Below are positions 1 through 8,944 of a stretch of 64,000 nt of DNA, piece after piece. Position 1 is the first letter of the stretch; every line of letters begins with the position of its first letter. Below the pieces are notes generated by a model that was given only the letters and a program-made list of their open reading frames with translations, did no database searches and had not been told where the DNA came from. Source of the stretch: Paracerasibacillus soli (GTDB lineage Bacteria > Bacillota > Bacilli > Bacillales > Amphibacillaceae); the NCBI RefSeq assembly GCF_034006335.1, contig NZ_JAWDIQ010000001.1. One strand, 5' to 3'. The position numbers and the translations under genes were made by a program.

Positions 1-506
1 ACAGCTATTGCTAATATTCATGTACGAACGTGGAAAAATACATATCAAGACTTAATTGATGAAAAAGACATTTCAAATATGACATATGAAAATAGAAAAG
101 TATTATGGCAAACAATTTTGCAAACGCAAACAGAGGACAGAGTTACACTTGTCATCCACCAAAATGAACAAATCATTGGTTTTATTTCTGGTGGACCAAG
201 CGTACAAAGAGATTTAACTATGATGCGGAAATTTATACGATTTACATATTAGATGAACACCAAAAAAAGGGATTAGGCGCACAGCTTTTAGCGGCCTTTT
301 CGAAAAAGATGTTGGCATTTGGGCATCAATCCCTTTTGGTTTGGATCCTAAAACAAAATCCCTCTAGCAGATTTTATGAGCGATATGAAGCAAAACCAGT
401 GGGCTACGAGGAAACAACGATAGGTGAGGGCACATATCGGGAAACAGCATATGGTTGGACAGATTTGGAAGGCCTTGTGAAGAAATTAAAATATTCAAAT
501 GTATAG
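1..506 (+). CDS. GNAT-family N-acetyltransferase, truncated by window start and frameshifted
   Basis: The gene enters from the left edge. One frame is open from base 1 to a stop at 250-252, and the protein resumes in another frame from about base 219 to the stop at 504-506, which is the pattern of one missing base near 220. Joined, the product has the GNAT layout: a beta strand 'YTIYILDEH' running into the acetyl-CoA pyrophosphate loop 'KKGLGAQLL', then 'SSRFYERYEAKPVGYEE', the late family motif. It should transfer an acetyl group from acetyl-CoA to an amine; the substrate cannot be told. The N-terminal start lies outside the window. A real pseudogene is possible, but the same kind of break recurs throughout the window. 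Confidence 0.7.
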
Positions 507-593
507 GGATGAAAAATATCCTATGTAATCTTTTTGATTTAACTAAGTCGGGTACATAGGAATATTCTCTATATTTTGACCATTACTTGTTTT

Positions 594-626
594 GAGTAGA
601 TAGAAAGCTTCTATCTACTCGCTGAT
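594..626 (+). terminator. possible terminator hairpin
   Basis: A 12-bp perfect inverted repeat (GAGTAGATAGAA / TTCTATCTACTC) around a 3-nt loop lies 88 bp after the acetyltransferase stop. The T-run follows only after eight bases, so termination is plausible but not strong. Confidence 0.4.
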
Positions 627-686
627 TATTTTTTCATTCATCTTGCATACATAATATTGAATTGACTTGTGTAAGCTGTTTACGTA

Positions 687-1552
687 TTATTCTTTATACG
701 GTTCGATGTGAATATGTGCATATGGTATATGGTGCTTTTCATATAGCAGTTTTTCAATTCGAACTGTTATATCATGGCTTTCTTCTACGTTTAGATAATA
801 ATCAACCAAAATGGTAATGTCAATAAACTGCTGATTACCAAGTATTCTTCCTTTGATATCTTTTACCTTTTTAACTTGTGGAACAGTATATACGGTTTCC
901 TTCATCTGTTCGAGCAACGTTTCATCAAATCCATCTGTTAATGTATGGGTTGCTTCTTTGAAGATCTTCCAAGCTGTAAAACAAATGATCAAGCCTACAA
1001 TTAATCCAGTTAAAGGATCGAGCCAAAAAACACCAAACTGGGCCCCAACAATTCCTAAAAAAGCCCCGATACTAACTAAGGCATCAGATTTATTATCTTG
1101 GGCAGCTGCAAAAAGTGCACGACTGTTTACTTTTTTGGACAAAATTAAATTAACACGATAGACGAGGAGCATCATGATAAAAGAACCGAGTGCCGTCCAA
1201 GCAGTAATCATATTAGGTTGCATGATTTCGTGTGCAAATACTTTCTGGAATGTATCTATCATAACCTGGATACCGACAAACATCATAATAAATGCAGCAA
1301 ATAATGAGGCGATTGTCTCAGCACGATAGTGACCATAACGATGGTCCTGATTGGTGGTTTTTGGGAAATGCGTAATCCGATTAATATCGCAATAGATGCA
1401 ATGACGTCTGTTGAGTTATTTAAACCATCTGCACGTAATGCATCAGAATGGCCAACATGCCCAATGATTAATTTTGATAAAGCTAATACAATATATGTAA
1501 TGATGCTTAGCCAAGCACCTTTTTCCCCTAGTTTTGCATTTGTCTCAATCAT
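687..1552 (-). CDS. cation diffusion facilitator family transporter (frameshifted)
   Basis: The product is about 289 residues in two frames, with the break near 1360 (one missing base). The N-terminal half has hydrophobic helices with 'HSDALRADGLNN', the helix-2 metal-site region with D/N residues. The joined sequence then gives the family motif 'QDHRYGHYRAE', followed by further helices and a C-terminal cytoplasmic domain ending 'HIPYAHIHIEPY', typical of the CDF metal-sensing domain. CDF proteins exchange Zn2+, Mn2+ or Fe2+ for protons across the membrane; the best-known Bacillus relatives are the manganese exporters MneP and MneS. Of three consecutive ATGs, the one at 1552 has the best spacing from GGAGG. 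Metal specificity is not decided by what is seen. Confidence 0.85.
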
Positions 1553-1637
1553 CATCATTCCTCCATTACAATTGACAACTTACATATTTTACTAAAAAAA
1601 GGACTGGGCGTCCACATTTCAAGTAGCAAAAGAACAT

Positions 1638-1667
1638 CAAAAAAGCCATCCATATATAGGATAGGCT
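1638..1667 (-). terminator. terminator of the phospholipase C-like gene
   Basis: Read on the minus strand, AGCCTATCC-tatata-GGATGGCT is followed by six T's directly after the stop codon of the gene at 1668-2543. It is a compact Rho-independent terminator. Confidence 0.6.
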
Positions 1668-2543
1668 TTATTGCTTAAAATACGTATGCATAATAGATTT
1701 TATATCATCGATTGTCATATTATTTTTATTAGACCAGTAGTGGTTGATGGATTGCATGAGTGAAGCAGCTTCTATTTTACTTTGTTCAAAGAGTTGAATA
1801 AAGGAAAGATCTGCAGTGTCGTTTGTATTCACATTATGCCATGTGCGCTGTTTTAAATTTAAATAATCTTGATTCGTTATAACCGGACGATGTGAATAGG
1901 CGGCTGTCCACCGGGATAGAAACGTATTTTTCCAACCATGTGGATCGGCAAGTAATTTTAAAGCTAATTTCGTATCACGGTATGCTCTTTGCATAAAATC
2001 AGCAGGTAGTACATGATCGTGAGTAGACAAAAGGGAATTCGCTAATAAGGGATAAAAGCTTTCACAAAGCTGTTTATCCAAGTTGAAGCCAACATCAATT
2101 TCTTTATCTATTTTAGATTTCCACGTATTTAAATTATGATATTTTTTCATCAAAATTGTATCGATGATTGTTTCGAGTTTCCGTTCTGGTATTTTCCTTT
2201 CATTTGCAAAGTAGGATATAAACGAATACGTACGATGTTCCAAAGCAAGATGTGTAATAAACCCGAAAGTATAGGCTAATAAATGGGATTCTTTGCCTTT
2301 CATCTGTTCAACAAGATCGATGAGATATGGCAAGTAATTCTTTTTACGTAAAAAGTCCATTTTTTCCATATAAGTTTTATGTTTTGCGGGCCTCCAGAAA
2401 TGATAATATAAAAATAAATCAGGACCCAAGGAACCAAGTTTTAAATATGTTTCATTTTTAACATTAGGGATTGCTTTTCTGTCTAAAAGATAATGATATT
2501 TTCGCAAAAAAGCATATGTGTCCAAACAGATGGCAAGCATCAT
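1668..2543 (-). CDS. zinc-dependent phospholipase C-like protein
   Basis: A 291-residue intact reading frame. The N-terminal region carries 'GSLGPDLFLYYHFWRP' (residues about 37-52), resembling the zinc-dependent phospholipase C / phosphatidylcholine-hydrolysing domain found in many uncharacterised Firmicute proteins, followed by 'FGFITHLALEHRTYSF' with histidines suited to metal binding. No signal peptide is evident, so it is probably cytoplasmic, unlike secreted B. cereus PLC. Tandem ATGs follow AAGGAGGG very closely, so the exact start is uncertain. It is a single-gene unit with its own terminator. Enzymatic activity is an inference from the fold family only. Confidence 0.65.
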   Translation of the reverse strand: MMLAICLDTYAFLRKYHYLLDRKAIPNVKNETYLKLGSLGPDLFLYYHFWRPAKHKTYMEKMDFLRKKNYLPYLIDLVEQMKGKESHLLAYTFGFITHLALEHRTYSFISYFANERKIPERKLETIIDTILMKKYHNLNTWKSKIDKEIDVGFNLDKQLCESFYPLLANSLLSTHDHVLPADFMQRAYRDTKLALKLLADPHGWKNTFLSRWTAAYSHRPVITNQDYLNLKQRTWHNVNTNDTADLSFIQLFEQSKIEAASLMQSINHYWSNKNNMTIDDIKSIMHTYFKQ

Positions 2544-2754
2544 CCCTCCTTTTTAAATGTTATCAAAAATAGTGAACATGTACTAGTATAAATGAAATTA
2601 CGATTTGTGCATGCCCAAATGTGTACAAATTTTTGAATATATGATTCCGAGATTATTTTTTAAAATATAAAACATACGAATAGCGTGATTTTAAAAATTT
2701 GATACAATAGTATTGGGTACGAGTTAGTTATAGACAATGGGGAGGAATTAGATA

Positions 2755-4139
2755 ATGGATTATCGTATTGAACATGATACACTAGGGGAAGTAAAAGTTC
2801 CAGCTGATAAATATTGGGGTGCACAAACACAACGAAGCAAACAAAACTTTCCAATTGGTAATGAAAAAATGCCGAAAGAGATTATTCGCGCATTTGCTAT
2901 TTTGAAAAAGAGTACAGCTAAGGCAAACAGTGAGCTTGGCTTATTAGAAGAAGAGAAATATCACGCTATTGCTTACGCTGCTGATCTTGTGTTAGAGGGT
3001 AAACTAGATGACCATTTTCCGCTTGTCGTTGGCAAACTGGAAGTGGTACACAGTCAAATATGAACGTAAATGAAGTATTGGCGCATGTCGGAAATACGTA
3101 TTTAGTAGAAAAAGGAAGCAAGTTACGTCTGCATCCAAATGATGATGTAAATAAATCACAAAGTTCTAACGATACATATCCAACAGCCTTACATGTATCA
3201 GCTGTACTTAAAATGGAAGATATCGTATTACCAGCTATTGAGCAATTAAAAGCAACAACAAAAGAAAAAATGGAAGCATATATGGATATCGTTAAAATTG
3301 GTAGAACACATTTGCAAGATGCCACACCACTTACATTAGGGCAAGAAATTAGTGGTTGGTACGAAATGCTTGTCAAAGCTGAACGATTTGTAGCAGAAAG
3401 TGCACATCATTTAAAAGAATTAGCAATTGGCGGAACTGCAGTAGGTACAGGATTAAACGCACATCCAGAGTTTTCTAATCTTGTATGTAAGGCAATTAGC
3501 GAGTTTACTGGAAAAACATTTATCTCAGCAAAGAATAAATTTCATTCCTTAACAAGTTATGACGAATTAGTTTACGCACATGGTGCTTTAAAAGCGCTTG
3601 CAGCAAATTTAATGAAAATCGCCAATGATGTTCGTTGGCTTGCAAGTGGTCCTCGTTGTGGAATTGGTGAAATTACAATTCCTTCGAATGAGCCGGGAAG
3701 TTCTATTATGCCAGGAAAAGTAAATCCAACGCAAAGTGAAGCAATCACGATGGTTGCAGCGCAAGTGATGGGGAATGATGCAACAATAGGATTTGCGGCA
3801 AGTCAAGGTAATTTTGAATTGAACGTGTTTAAGCCAGTGATGGCATATAATTTCTTACAGTCTTGTCAATTACTCGCAGATAGCATGCTTTCGTTTGATG
3901 AGCGCTGCATGCAAGGATTAGAGCCAAACCGTGAAAAAATTGACCAAAACTTAAATGATTCATTAATGCTTGTTACAGCTTTAAATCCGCATATTGGTTA
4001 TGAAAATGCTGCAAAAATTGCCAAGAAGGCCTTTGCTGACCAATCAACATTAAAAGAGGCCGCAGTAGCTTTAAATTTATTAACAGAAGAGGAATTTGAT
4101 CAATATGTGATACCAAAGGAAATGACACAACCGAAATAA
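2755..4139 (+). CDS. fumC: class II fumarate hydratase (frameshifted)
   Basis: Fumarase interconverts fumarate and L-malate in the TCA cycle. The product is about 461 residues, the normal length, in two frames. The break is in the conserved '[14 protein letters not shown]' segment at about 3030, where one T appears to be missing after 'cttgtcg'. Downstream the family signature '[11 protein letters not shown]' (about 3699-3731) with its mobile active-site serine loop is intact, as are 'SSNDTYPTA' and '[10 protein letters not shown]'. The start is fixed by GGGGAGGAATTAG 5' of ATG 2755. It is monocistronic, with a strong terminator at 4148. Because the protein is conserved and central, the break is probably a sequencing error. 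Confidence 0.93.
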
Positions 4140-4147
4140 GTACTAAG

Positions 4148-4194
4148 AACAGCGCTTACTTGATGATGATACACAAAGTAAGCGCTGTTTTTTT
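4148..4194 (+). terminator. fumC terminator
   Basis: A 13-bp perfect stem (AACAGCGCTTACT / AGTAAGCGCTGTT) with a 16-nt loop ends in seven T's, starting nine bases after the fumC stop. Confidence 0.9.
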
Positions 4195-4211
4195 GCCTTT
4201 TTTCATGCAGG

Positions 4212-4356
4212 TTTAACGTGTTGTAAGTGTCCCACCAAGCTTTCGAGGAGATTTTAGAAAGATAGTTGTGAGATTAACAGCCAGTAAGTCTGATTCGTTC
4301 AATTAACAATCAGTAAGGGAAGTACTTAAACTCCTCTGATTGAAGTTACATTTTTT
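4212..4356 (+). repeat. two-hairpin intergenic repeat, copy A
   Basis: This is one of four related intergenic elements (others at 15040, 16811 and 32825). It has 'TTAACgtgtTGTAAG' at the 5' side, 'AACAGCCAGTAAG' at the 3' foot of hairpin 1, a linker with CTGATT, then hairpin 2 (AATCAGTAAGGG...CTCCTCTGATT) and a tail 'GAAGTTACATTT'. The 5' arm of hairpin 1 is degenerate here. The stretch between fumC and the SASP gene holds nothing else recognisable. Confidence 0.7.
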
Positions 4357-4481
4357 TAAATAAAAAGTGTTGAAATAAGCTTGTAAAAAAAATGTAGCAA
4401 ATCAAGAACAAATTACCAGTAGATATTTGTGATAAGTTTTCGCGTTTTGCAAAGAATAGTTAGTACAGGAGGTGATAAGAC

Positions 4482-4685
4482 ATGGCAAACAACAACTCAA
4501 ATCAGTTAGTAGTACCAGGTGCTCAACAAGCACTAGATCAAATGAAACAGGAAATTGCTCAGGAGTTCGGTGTTAACCTTGGTCCTGATACAACTTCTCG
4601 CGCTAACGGTTCTGTTGGTGGAGAAATCACAAAGCGCTTAGTTGCAACTGCACAGCAACAACTAGGTGGACAATTTCATCAATAA
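4482..4685 (+). CDS. alpha/beta-type small acid-soluble spore protein
   Basis: A 67-residue protein with the two hallmark segments of alpha/beta-type SASPs: around residues 24-32 'EIAQEFGVN', containing the E-F site cut by the germination protease GPR, and '[20 protein letters not shown]' near the C terminus, which contacts DNA. These proteins coat spore DNA in the forespore, switch it to an A-like form and protect it from UV; they are degraded for amino acids on germination. A near-consensus CAGGAGGTGAT lies nine bases before the ATG. SigG control is expected from the family, but I see no convincing SigG promoter. It is a single gene with its own terminator. Confidence 0.95.
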   Translation: MANNNSNQLVVPGAQQALDQMKQEIAQEFGVNLGPDTTSRANGSVGGEITKRLVATAQQQLGGQFHQ

Positions 4686-4724
4686 TATGGCTATGAGAGG
4701 TTAGAAGCCTCTTCTGAATAGGAT

Positions 4725-4764
4725 TAGAGGGAAGGTCTATTATAGACTTTCCCTCTATTTATTT
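4725..4764 (+). terminator. SASP gene terminator
   Basis: A stem TAGAGGGAAGGTCTAT / ATAGACTTTCCCTCTA with a minimal loop is followed by a T-rich tract, 40 bases after the SASP stop. Confidence 0.85.
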
Positions 4765-4852
4765 TGCATGCAATATAATAAAACAATTGTAAAATGATGA
4801 ATACCAATATGAAATGGAAAAATTCGAACCGTCACTTATCACCCTTTACATA

Positions 4853-4894
4853 TAAAAAAGTGGGTAAAATCACCTCACGATGATCTTGCCCACT
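4853..4894 (-). terminator. terminator of the sugar ABC ATPase gene
   Basis: On the minus strand, AGTGGGCAAGATCAT...GTGATTTTACCCACT ends in a run of T's just downstream of the ATPase gene. Confidence 0.85.
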
Positions 4895-4919
4895 AATCTT
4901 AGTATACTGCATTTTATCG

Positions 4920-6017
4920 TTAACGAATTCTTTGTTCTGTTTTTATGTCAAAGAAATGTGCATGGTTCATATTAAATGCTAAATCGAGTTTTGTGCCGCC
5001 TTGAATGTCAGATCTAGAATCAACGCGAGCTACAAAATCTTGGCCATGTAGTTTGGAATATAAGTAAGACTCTGCACCCATTAACTCGGCAACTTCAATT
5101 GTAGCTGTTATTTTTGTTTCAGGTGTCGAATCGATGAAGACAGGTTCATCATGAATATCTTCAGGACGGATTCCTAATACAATGTCTTGATTGACATAAC
5201 CTTGTTCACGTAATACTTTCATTTTTCCTTCAGGAACTTTAATTTTAGTGTCTTCAATTAATAAGTAACCGTCAGTTAATTTTCCATTTAGGAAGTTCAT
5301 GGAAGGGGATCCGATAAAACCACCTACAAAAATATTTTCAGGAAAATCATAGACCTCTTTTGGAGCTCCAACTTGTTGAATAATACCATCTTTCATTACA
5401 ACAAGGCGTGTAGCCATTGTCATAGCCTCAGTTTGGTCATGTGTTACATAAATGGTTGTTGTTTGTAGTCTTTGGTGCAATTTTTGAATTTCTGCACGCA
5501 TTTGTACACGTAATTTCGCATCAAGGTTAGAAAGCGGTTCGTCCATTAAAAATACTTTTGCATCACGAACAATAGCACGTCCTAACGCAACACGCTGACG
5601 TTGTCCACCTGAAAGTGCTTTAGGTTTACGATCTAAATAAGCCTCTAAACCTAAAATCTTTGCGGCATTCTTAACACGCGTTTCAATTTCGTCTTTTTTA
5701 AATTTACGAAGTTTTAATCCAAAAGCCATATTATCATAAACATTCATATGTGGATATAATGCATAGTTTTGGAATACCATTGCAATGTCACGATCTTTTG
5801 GTGCCACATCGTTCATTTTCTTATCATCAATATATAACTCTCCGTCAGATATCTCCTCTAGTCCTGCAATCATACGTAAAGTAGTTGATTTACCGCAACC
5901 GGATGGACCAACAAAAACAATAAATTCTTTATCTTGTATGTGTAAATTAAAATCTTCTACTGCCACAACATTTTTGTCATAAACCTTTTTTATATTATCA
6001 AGTCGTAGTTCTGCCAA
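4920..6017 (-). CDS. msmX: MsmX/UgpC-type sugar ABC transporter ATPase
   Basis: The product is 365 residues with the full ABC ATPase set: Walker A 'GPSGCGKST', Q-loop 'MVFQNYALYPHM', signature 'LSGGQRQR', Walker B 'VFLMDEPLSNLD' and switch histidine 'YVTHDQTEA', then the long C-terminal regulatory domain (MalK-like TOBE/OB fold, 'LGIRPEDI'). In Bacillus, MsmX is a shared ATPase energising several carbohydrate importers whose permeases lie elsewhere, which fits its solitary position. An in-frame ATG at 6032 overlaps the Shine-Dalgarno sequence; GGAGGG spaced eight bases before TTG 6017 marks the real start, giving the usual 'LAELRL' N terminus. The PucR-type regulator upstream on the same strand may influence it. 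Confidence 0.93.
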   Translation of the reverse strand: MAELRLDNIKKVYDKNVVAVEDFNLHIQDKEFIVFVGPSGCGKSTTLRMIAGLEEISDGELYIDDKKMNDVAPKDRDIAMVFQNYALYPHMNVYDNMAFGLKLRKFKKDEIETRVKNAAKILGLEAYLDRKPKALSGGQRQRVALGRAIVRDAKVFLMDEPLSNLDAKLRVQMRAEIQKLHQRLQTTTIYVTHDQTEAMTMATRLVVMKDGIIQQVGAPKEVYDFPENIFVGGFIGSPSMNFLNGKLTDGYLLIEDTKIKVPEGKMKVLREQGYVNQDIVLGIRPEDIHDEPVFIDSTPETKITATIEVAELMGAESYLYSKLHGQDFVARVDSRSDIQGGTKLDLAFNMNHAHFFDIKTEQRIR

Positions 6018-6159
6018 TTCAATTCCCTCCATTTTTAAGAAGCTTATGATTATAGTATAAAGAAAACGCTACCAAAATGTAATGGACAACATGCACAAAA
6101 AACATAAGCTAATTTGTTCAATTCACCTAGAAACTCACTTAAAACATATCTTTTCGTTG

Positions 6160-7050
6160 TTATATTTTATCGCTTAATATTGCTAAATAAACGGTAAGTG
6201 CATGTTGGAAGTTTCGAATGTCGATACCGGTTACCTCTGTAAATTTATCTAAACGATATTGTAGCGAATTACGATGCATGTACAGCTTCTTTGCAGTGAC
6301 AGATAAGTTTAAATTACATTCGAAAAATGTTTGCAATGTGTGTAACATGTCTTTATCGTCCGCATATTCTTGTAAGGTGGATGTTACAAAAAAGTCCTTA
6401 TACGCGATATCGCTTTGCTGTAATAATAAATAAGGAAATGCATCAATGTAAGAAATGACATGATTTTTTGAAATAGCAAATACAGTATGTGCATGTTTCA
6501 TGATTGTTTGGTAATATGTGTGAATCATGGATAAGTTGTGCTGAATAGGCCCGACAAATAAATTGATTTTGATATATAAATCACTCATTAAAATATCGAT
6601 TATAGATGAATACATAATTTGTGGGCGGATATTTAATTGGTCTTCAATTATAATTCCTTCATGTTCATTTTCCCATATAATTGGAACAGAGTATTCAAAA
6701 ACTTCATAGATTGCCTCTTTAAAAGCATTTGGGCCCATTGTCTTTTCGGGCATTGTAAAATAAACGAACCGAAAAGAAGTATCGAAAATGTCCGGTGGAA
6801 TCGGATCTTTTTCATGAATCAATTTTTTCCACATTTTTTCTTGTGACGTGAGCGGTGGAAAGATTGGATTATAGGATTCGAGAAAGGTATGCAAAATGAC
6901 CAAATCACGTTTCGTTAGCTCTTCTTTTGCGATACCAAATACCTCCTCCGACTCCTTTGTTTTGAACCAATGGTAATCCTGTGAAAGATGTTTGTTATTT
7001 TCCTGTAAAGTTAAAAATGATGAAAATACTTTTTTTAGTTGATTTAACAT
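6160..7050 (-). CDS. PucR/CdaR-type helix-turn-helix transcriptional regulator
   Basis: A 296-residue intact frame. The C terminus (residues about 240-295) is a PucR-type helix-turn-helix: 'NLSVTAKKLYMHRNSLQYRLDKFTEVTGIDIRN' is cut here only for description; its key words are LYMHRNSLQYRL and TGIDIRNF. The N-terminal 230 residues show no recognised sensor domain. Such regulators usually control nearby catabolic or transport genes in response to a metabolite. The next gene downstream on the same strand is the MsmX-like ATPase, about 140 bp away, making it a candidate target. The effector is unknown. Confidence 0.75.
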   Translation of the reverse strand: MLNQLKKVFSSFLTLQENNKHLSQDYHWFKTKESEEVFGIAKEELTKRDLVILHTFLESYNPIFPPLTSQEKMWKKLIHEKDPIPPDIFDTSFRFVYFTMPEKTMGPNAFKEAIYEVFEYSVPIIWENEHEGIIIEDQLNIRPQIMYSSIIDILMSDLYIKINLFVGPIQHNLSMIHTYYQTIMKHAHTVFAISKNHVISYIDAFPYLLLQQSDIAYKDFFVTSTLQEYADDKDMLHTLQTFFECNLNLSVTAKKLYMHRNSLQYRLDKFTEVTGIDIRNFQHALTVYLAILSDKI

Positions 7051-7254
7051 GGCGAAAACCTCGTATCCCCTTATATAAATGAATTTTGTCTTAATTTGAG
7101 CACATAAAAGTAATTATTTATACTAGTTTATCATTTTCTTATGGCTATACAGAAGATAAATCCTTTGTTATAGTGGATTTTAGGATGAAAATAAATCGTA
7201 TAAACGATTTGTTCAGAAAATAAGCTTGTGTGTAAAAAGGAGGGGCATTATATA

Positions 7255-7614
7255 ATGCCTAATATGTATGATAGCGCATATGTTTTAGAAAAAGCAATTC
7301 GCGAAAGTGAAGAATTTAAATCATTGCAAGAGGCGTACGAATCGGTAATGAATGATCCGAATTCAAAAGCGATGTTTGAAGAATTTCGTGATGTGCAATT
7401 AGATTTGCAGGAAAAGCAAATGCAAGGAATGGAAATAACTGAAGCTGAATTAGATTCGGCGCGTAATATTGTAAATAATGTTCAACAGCATCAAGGGATT
7501 GCCAACTTGATGGAAAAAGAACAAAGATTAAATATTATTATTGGTGACATTAGCCGTATCATTACGAAACCTCTTGAAGAATTATATGGCGGTTTTGAAG
7601 AGGAAGAAGAATAA
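7255..7614 (+). CDS. yheA: YheA, YlbF/YmcA-family protein
   Basis: A 119-residue, largely helical, acidic protein of the YlbF/YmcA/YheA family; 'EEFRDVQLDLQEKQMQG' and 'IIGDISRIITKPLEELYGG' match the YheA pattern. B. subtilis YlbF and YmcA act with YaaT on RNase Y and biofilm/competence control; YheA itself has no settled role. The start is ATG 7255, nine bases after AAGGAGGGG; an upstream in-frame start at 7228 would ignore this strong site. A stem-loop terminator follows directly. Confidence 0.9.
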   Translation: MPNMYDSAYVLEKAIRESEEFKSLQEAYESVMNDPNSKAMFEEFRDVQLDLQEKQMQGMEITEAELDSARNIVNNVQQHQGIANLMEKEQRLNIIIGDISRIITKPLEELYGGFEEEEE

Positions 7615-7630
7615 GAGAAAACATTTCGCT

Positions 7631-7664
7631 CACAAGTCGATATTGATTTGTGGGCTTTTTGTTT
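7631..7664 (+). terminator. yheA terminator
   Basis: CACAAGTC-gatatt-GATTTGTG with one G-U pair runs into GGGCTTTTTG 17 bases after the yheA stop. Confidence 0.65.
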
Positions 7665-7772
7665 GCACCTATATTGCCGATGAATGCAACGAAAATCTAT
7701 TCGTATTTGCAGGAATATTAGAAAAAATATAGAATAGAGTTGGTACATATTTTGCTTAATAGGGGGATAAAG

Positions 7773-8543
7773 ATGCGTACTGTTTTATATGAAAGAAAAG
7801 ATGGGGTTTCGTATATTTATTTGAATCGTCCCGACCGATATAATGCTTTGAATGTAGAGGCCTTGCAACAACTATTGCTTGTAGTGGAAGAAGTAGGACA
7901 GAATGAAGATCAGGTAGTTATTTTGGCCGGAAAAGGAAAAGCTTTTTGTGCTGGTGGGGATATCGGTATGATGAATGATTGGGCAGATGAGGCTAATTTT
8001 GGCGGGGTAATGGATACAATTAGTAATGTGATGATGAAATTGTATGAAATGCCAAAAATTATCATTAGTGCAATTCAAGGATCTGCGGCTGGATTAGGGC
8101 TGAGTTTAGCACTTGCAGCGGATTATGTAATTGCTGAGAATAAGGCAAAACTTGGTATGTTATTTTTAGGAGTTGGCTTAGCACCAGATGGTGGCGGACA
8201 CTTCTGGTTAAAGGAACGATTAGGTGTACCACAGGCTAAACAGTTTATTTGGAATATGGAACAAGTGACAGGTGAAGAGGCAAAACAAATGGGCTTAATT
8301 GATTTTTCAACTGAACAACAAGCAGTAGCATTTGCTGAACACCTTGCTAAGAAAATGAAGCAGTCGCCGATCACATCTATGATACAAACAAAAAGTATGT
8401 ATCATAGAGAAGGAAAAGAACAATTACAATATTATTTAAATGAGGAAAAGAAAACACAATGGCTATTATGTCATACTGCCGACCATCGTGAGGGAGTACA
8501 GGCATTTTTGGAAAAGAGAAGTCCTGTTTTTATAGGAAAATAG
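7773..8543 (+). CDS. yhaR: enoyl-CoA hydratase/isomerase family protein
   Basis: A 256-residue crotonase-fold protein. The oxyanion-hole segments are visible: 'GKGKAFCAGGDIGMM' (about residue 62-76) and 'IQGSAAGLGLSLALAADYVIA' is represented by its core AAGLGLSLALAADY. 'LAPDGGGHFWL' lies where the second catalytic acidic residue of the hydratase usually sits; it has a single Asp rather than the Glu pair of classical hydratases, so isomerase or another acyl-CoA activity is possible. The position in the yheA-yhaR-yhaO order matches B. subtilis yhaR. The start is ATG 7773, behind AGGGGGATAAAG; it is probably monocistronic. Confidence 0.88.
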   Translation: MRTVLYERKDGVSYIYLNRPDRYNALNVEALQQLLLVVEEVGQNEDQVVILAGKGKAFCAGGDIGMMNDWADEANFGGVMDTISNVMMKLYEMPKIIISAIQGSAAGLGLSLALAADYVIAENKAKLGMLFLGVGLAPDGGGHFWLKERLGVPQAKQFIWNMEQVTGEEAKQMGLIDFSTEQQAVAFAEHLAKKMKQSPITSMIQTKSMYHREGKEQLQYYLNEEKKTQWLLCHTADHREGVQAFLEKRSPVFIGK

Positions 8544-8555
8544 TGTATTGAAATG

Positions 8556-8590
8556 GAAAGGGAGTGAGACTATCTCATTCCCTTTCGTTA
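8556..8590. terminator. shared hairpin between convergent genes
   Basis: GAAAGGGAGTGAGA-ctatc-like loop-TCTCATTCCCTTTC is a 14-bp stem lying between the convergent yhaR and YhzD-like genes. It has no long T-run, so it is a weak bidirectional terminator candidate. Confidence 0.5.
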
Positions 8591-8776
8591 TTAGCGATGG
8601 AAAAGTACGAGTTTAGCATCAGGTGATACACAACGGTGGGTATGTTCTTCATATTGGTGCTCTTTTAATTTTGCTTGGCCCATCGTTTTTGCATCTGCAT
8701 CATTTTTAGCTTCAAAAGTTTCCTCTAATAGCTTTTCACCTGTTTTATCAAAAACTGTTAAAACATATTTTTTCAT
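8591..8776 (-). CDS. YhzD-like small protein
   Basis: A 61-residue protein beginning MKKYVLTVFDKTGEKLLEE and ending in CVSPDAKLVLFH. The pattern of a short beta hairpin, an acidic helix rich in 'AKNDADAK' and a histidine/cysteine C-terminal segment resembles the Bacillus YhzD-like family, which has no assigned function. GAGGGGGAGAAGATTA precedes the ATG at 8776, so the longer in-frame start at 8794 is not needed. It is convergent with yhaR. Confidence 0.7.
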   Translation of the reverse strand: MKKYVLTVFDKTGEKLLEETFEAKNDADAKTMGQAKLKEHQYEEHTHRCVSPDAKLVLFHR

Positions 8777-8944
8777 TAATCTTCTCCCCCTCAAGATTCG
8801 TGCATGATCTCATGATACAATTTTATTTTAGCCTATTATCTGTTTTTGCGCTATTTAAACAATATGTATAGCGAGTTACCTCCGAACGTGCATTCGCAAG
8901 TTTGTTTTGTTAAACTGAATGTAAAGATATTAAGAGGGAGTGAA

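Noticed and set aside
853..1161. Open frame on the plus strand across the CDF transporter
   Set aside because: It is antisense to a well-recognised family protein, has no ribosome binding site and shows no domain.
2680..2708. Promoter of fumC based on TACAAT at 2703
   Set aside because: The -10 is acceptable, but no -35 is found at suitable spacing, so it is not listed as a feature.
4440..4475. SigG promoter for the SASP gene
   Set aside because: Expected biologically, but no sequence fits the -35 and -10 consensus well enough.
6218..6433. Plus-strand frame over the PucR-type regulator's helix-turn-helix
   Set aside because: Shadow of the regulator; no independent evidence of coding.
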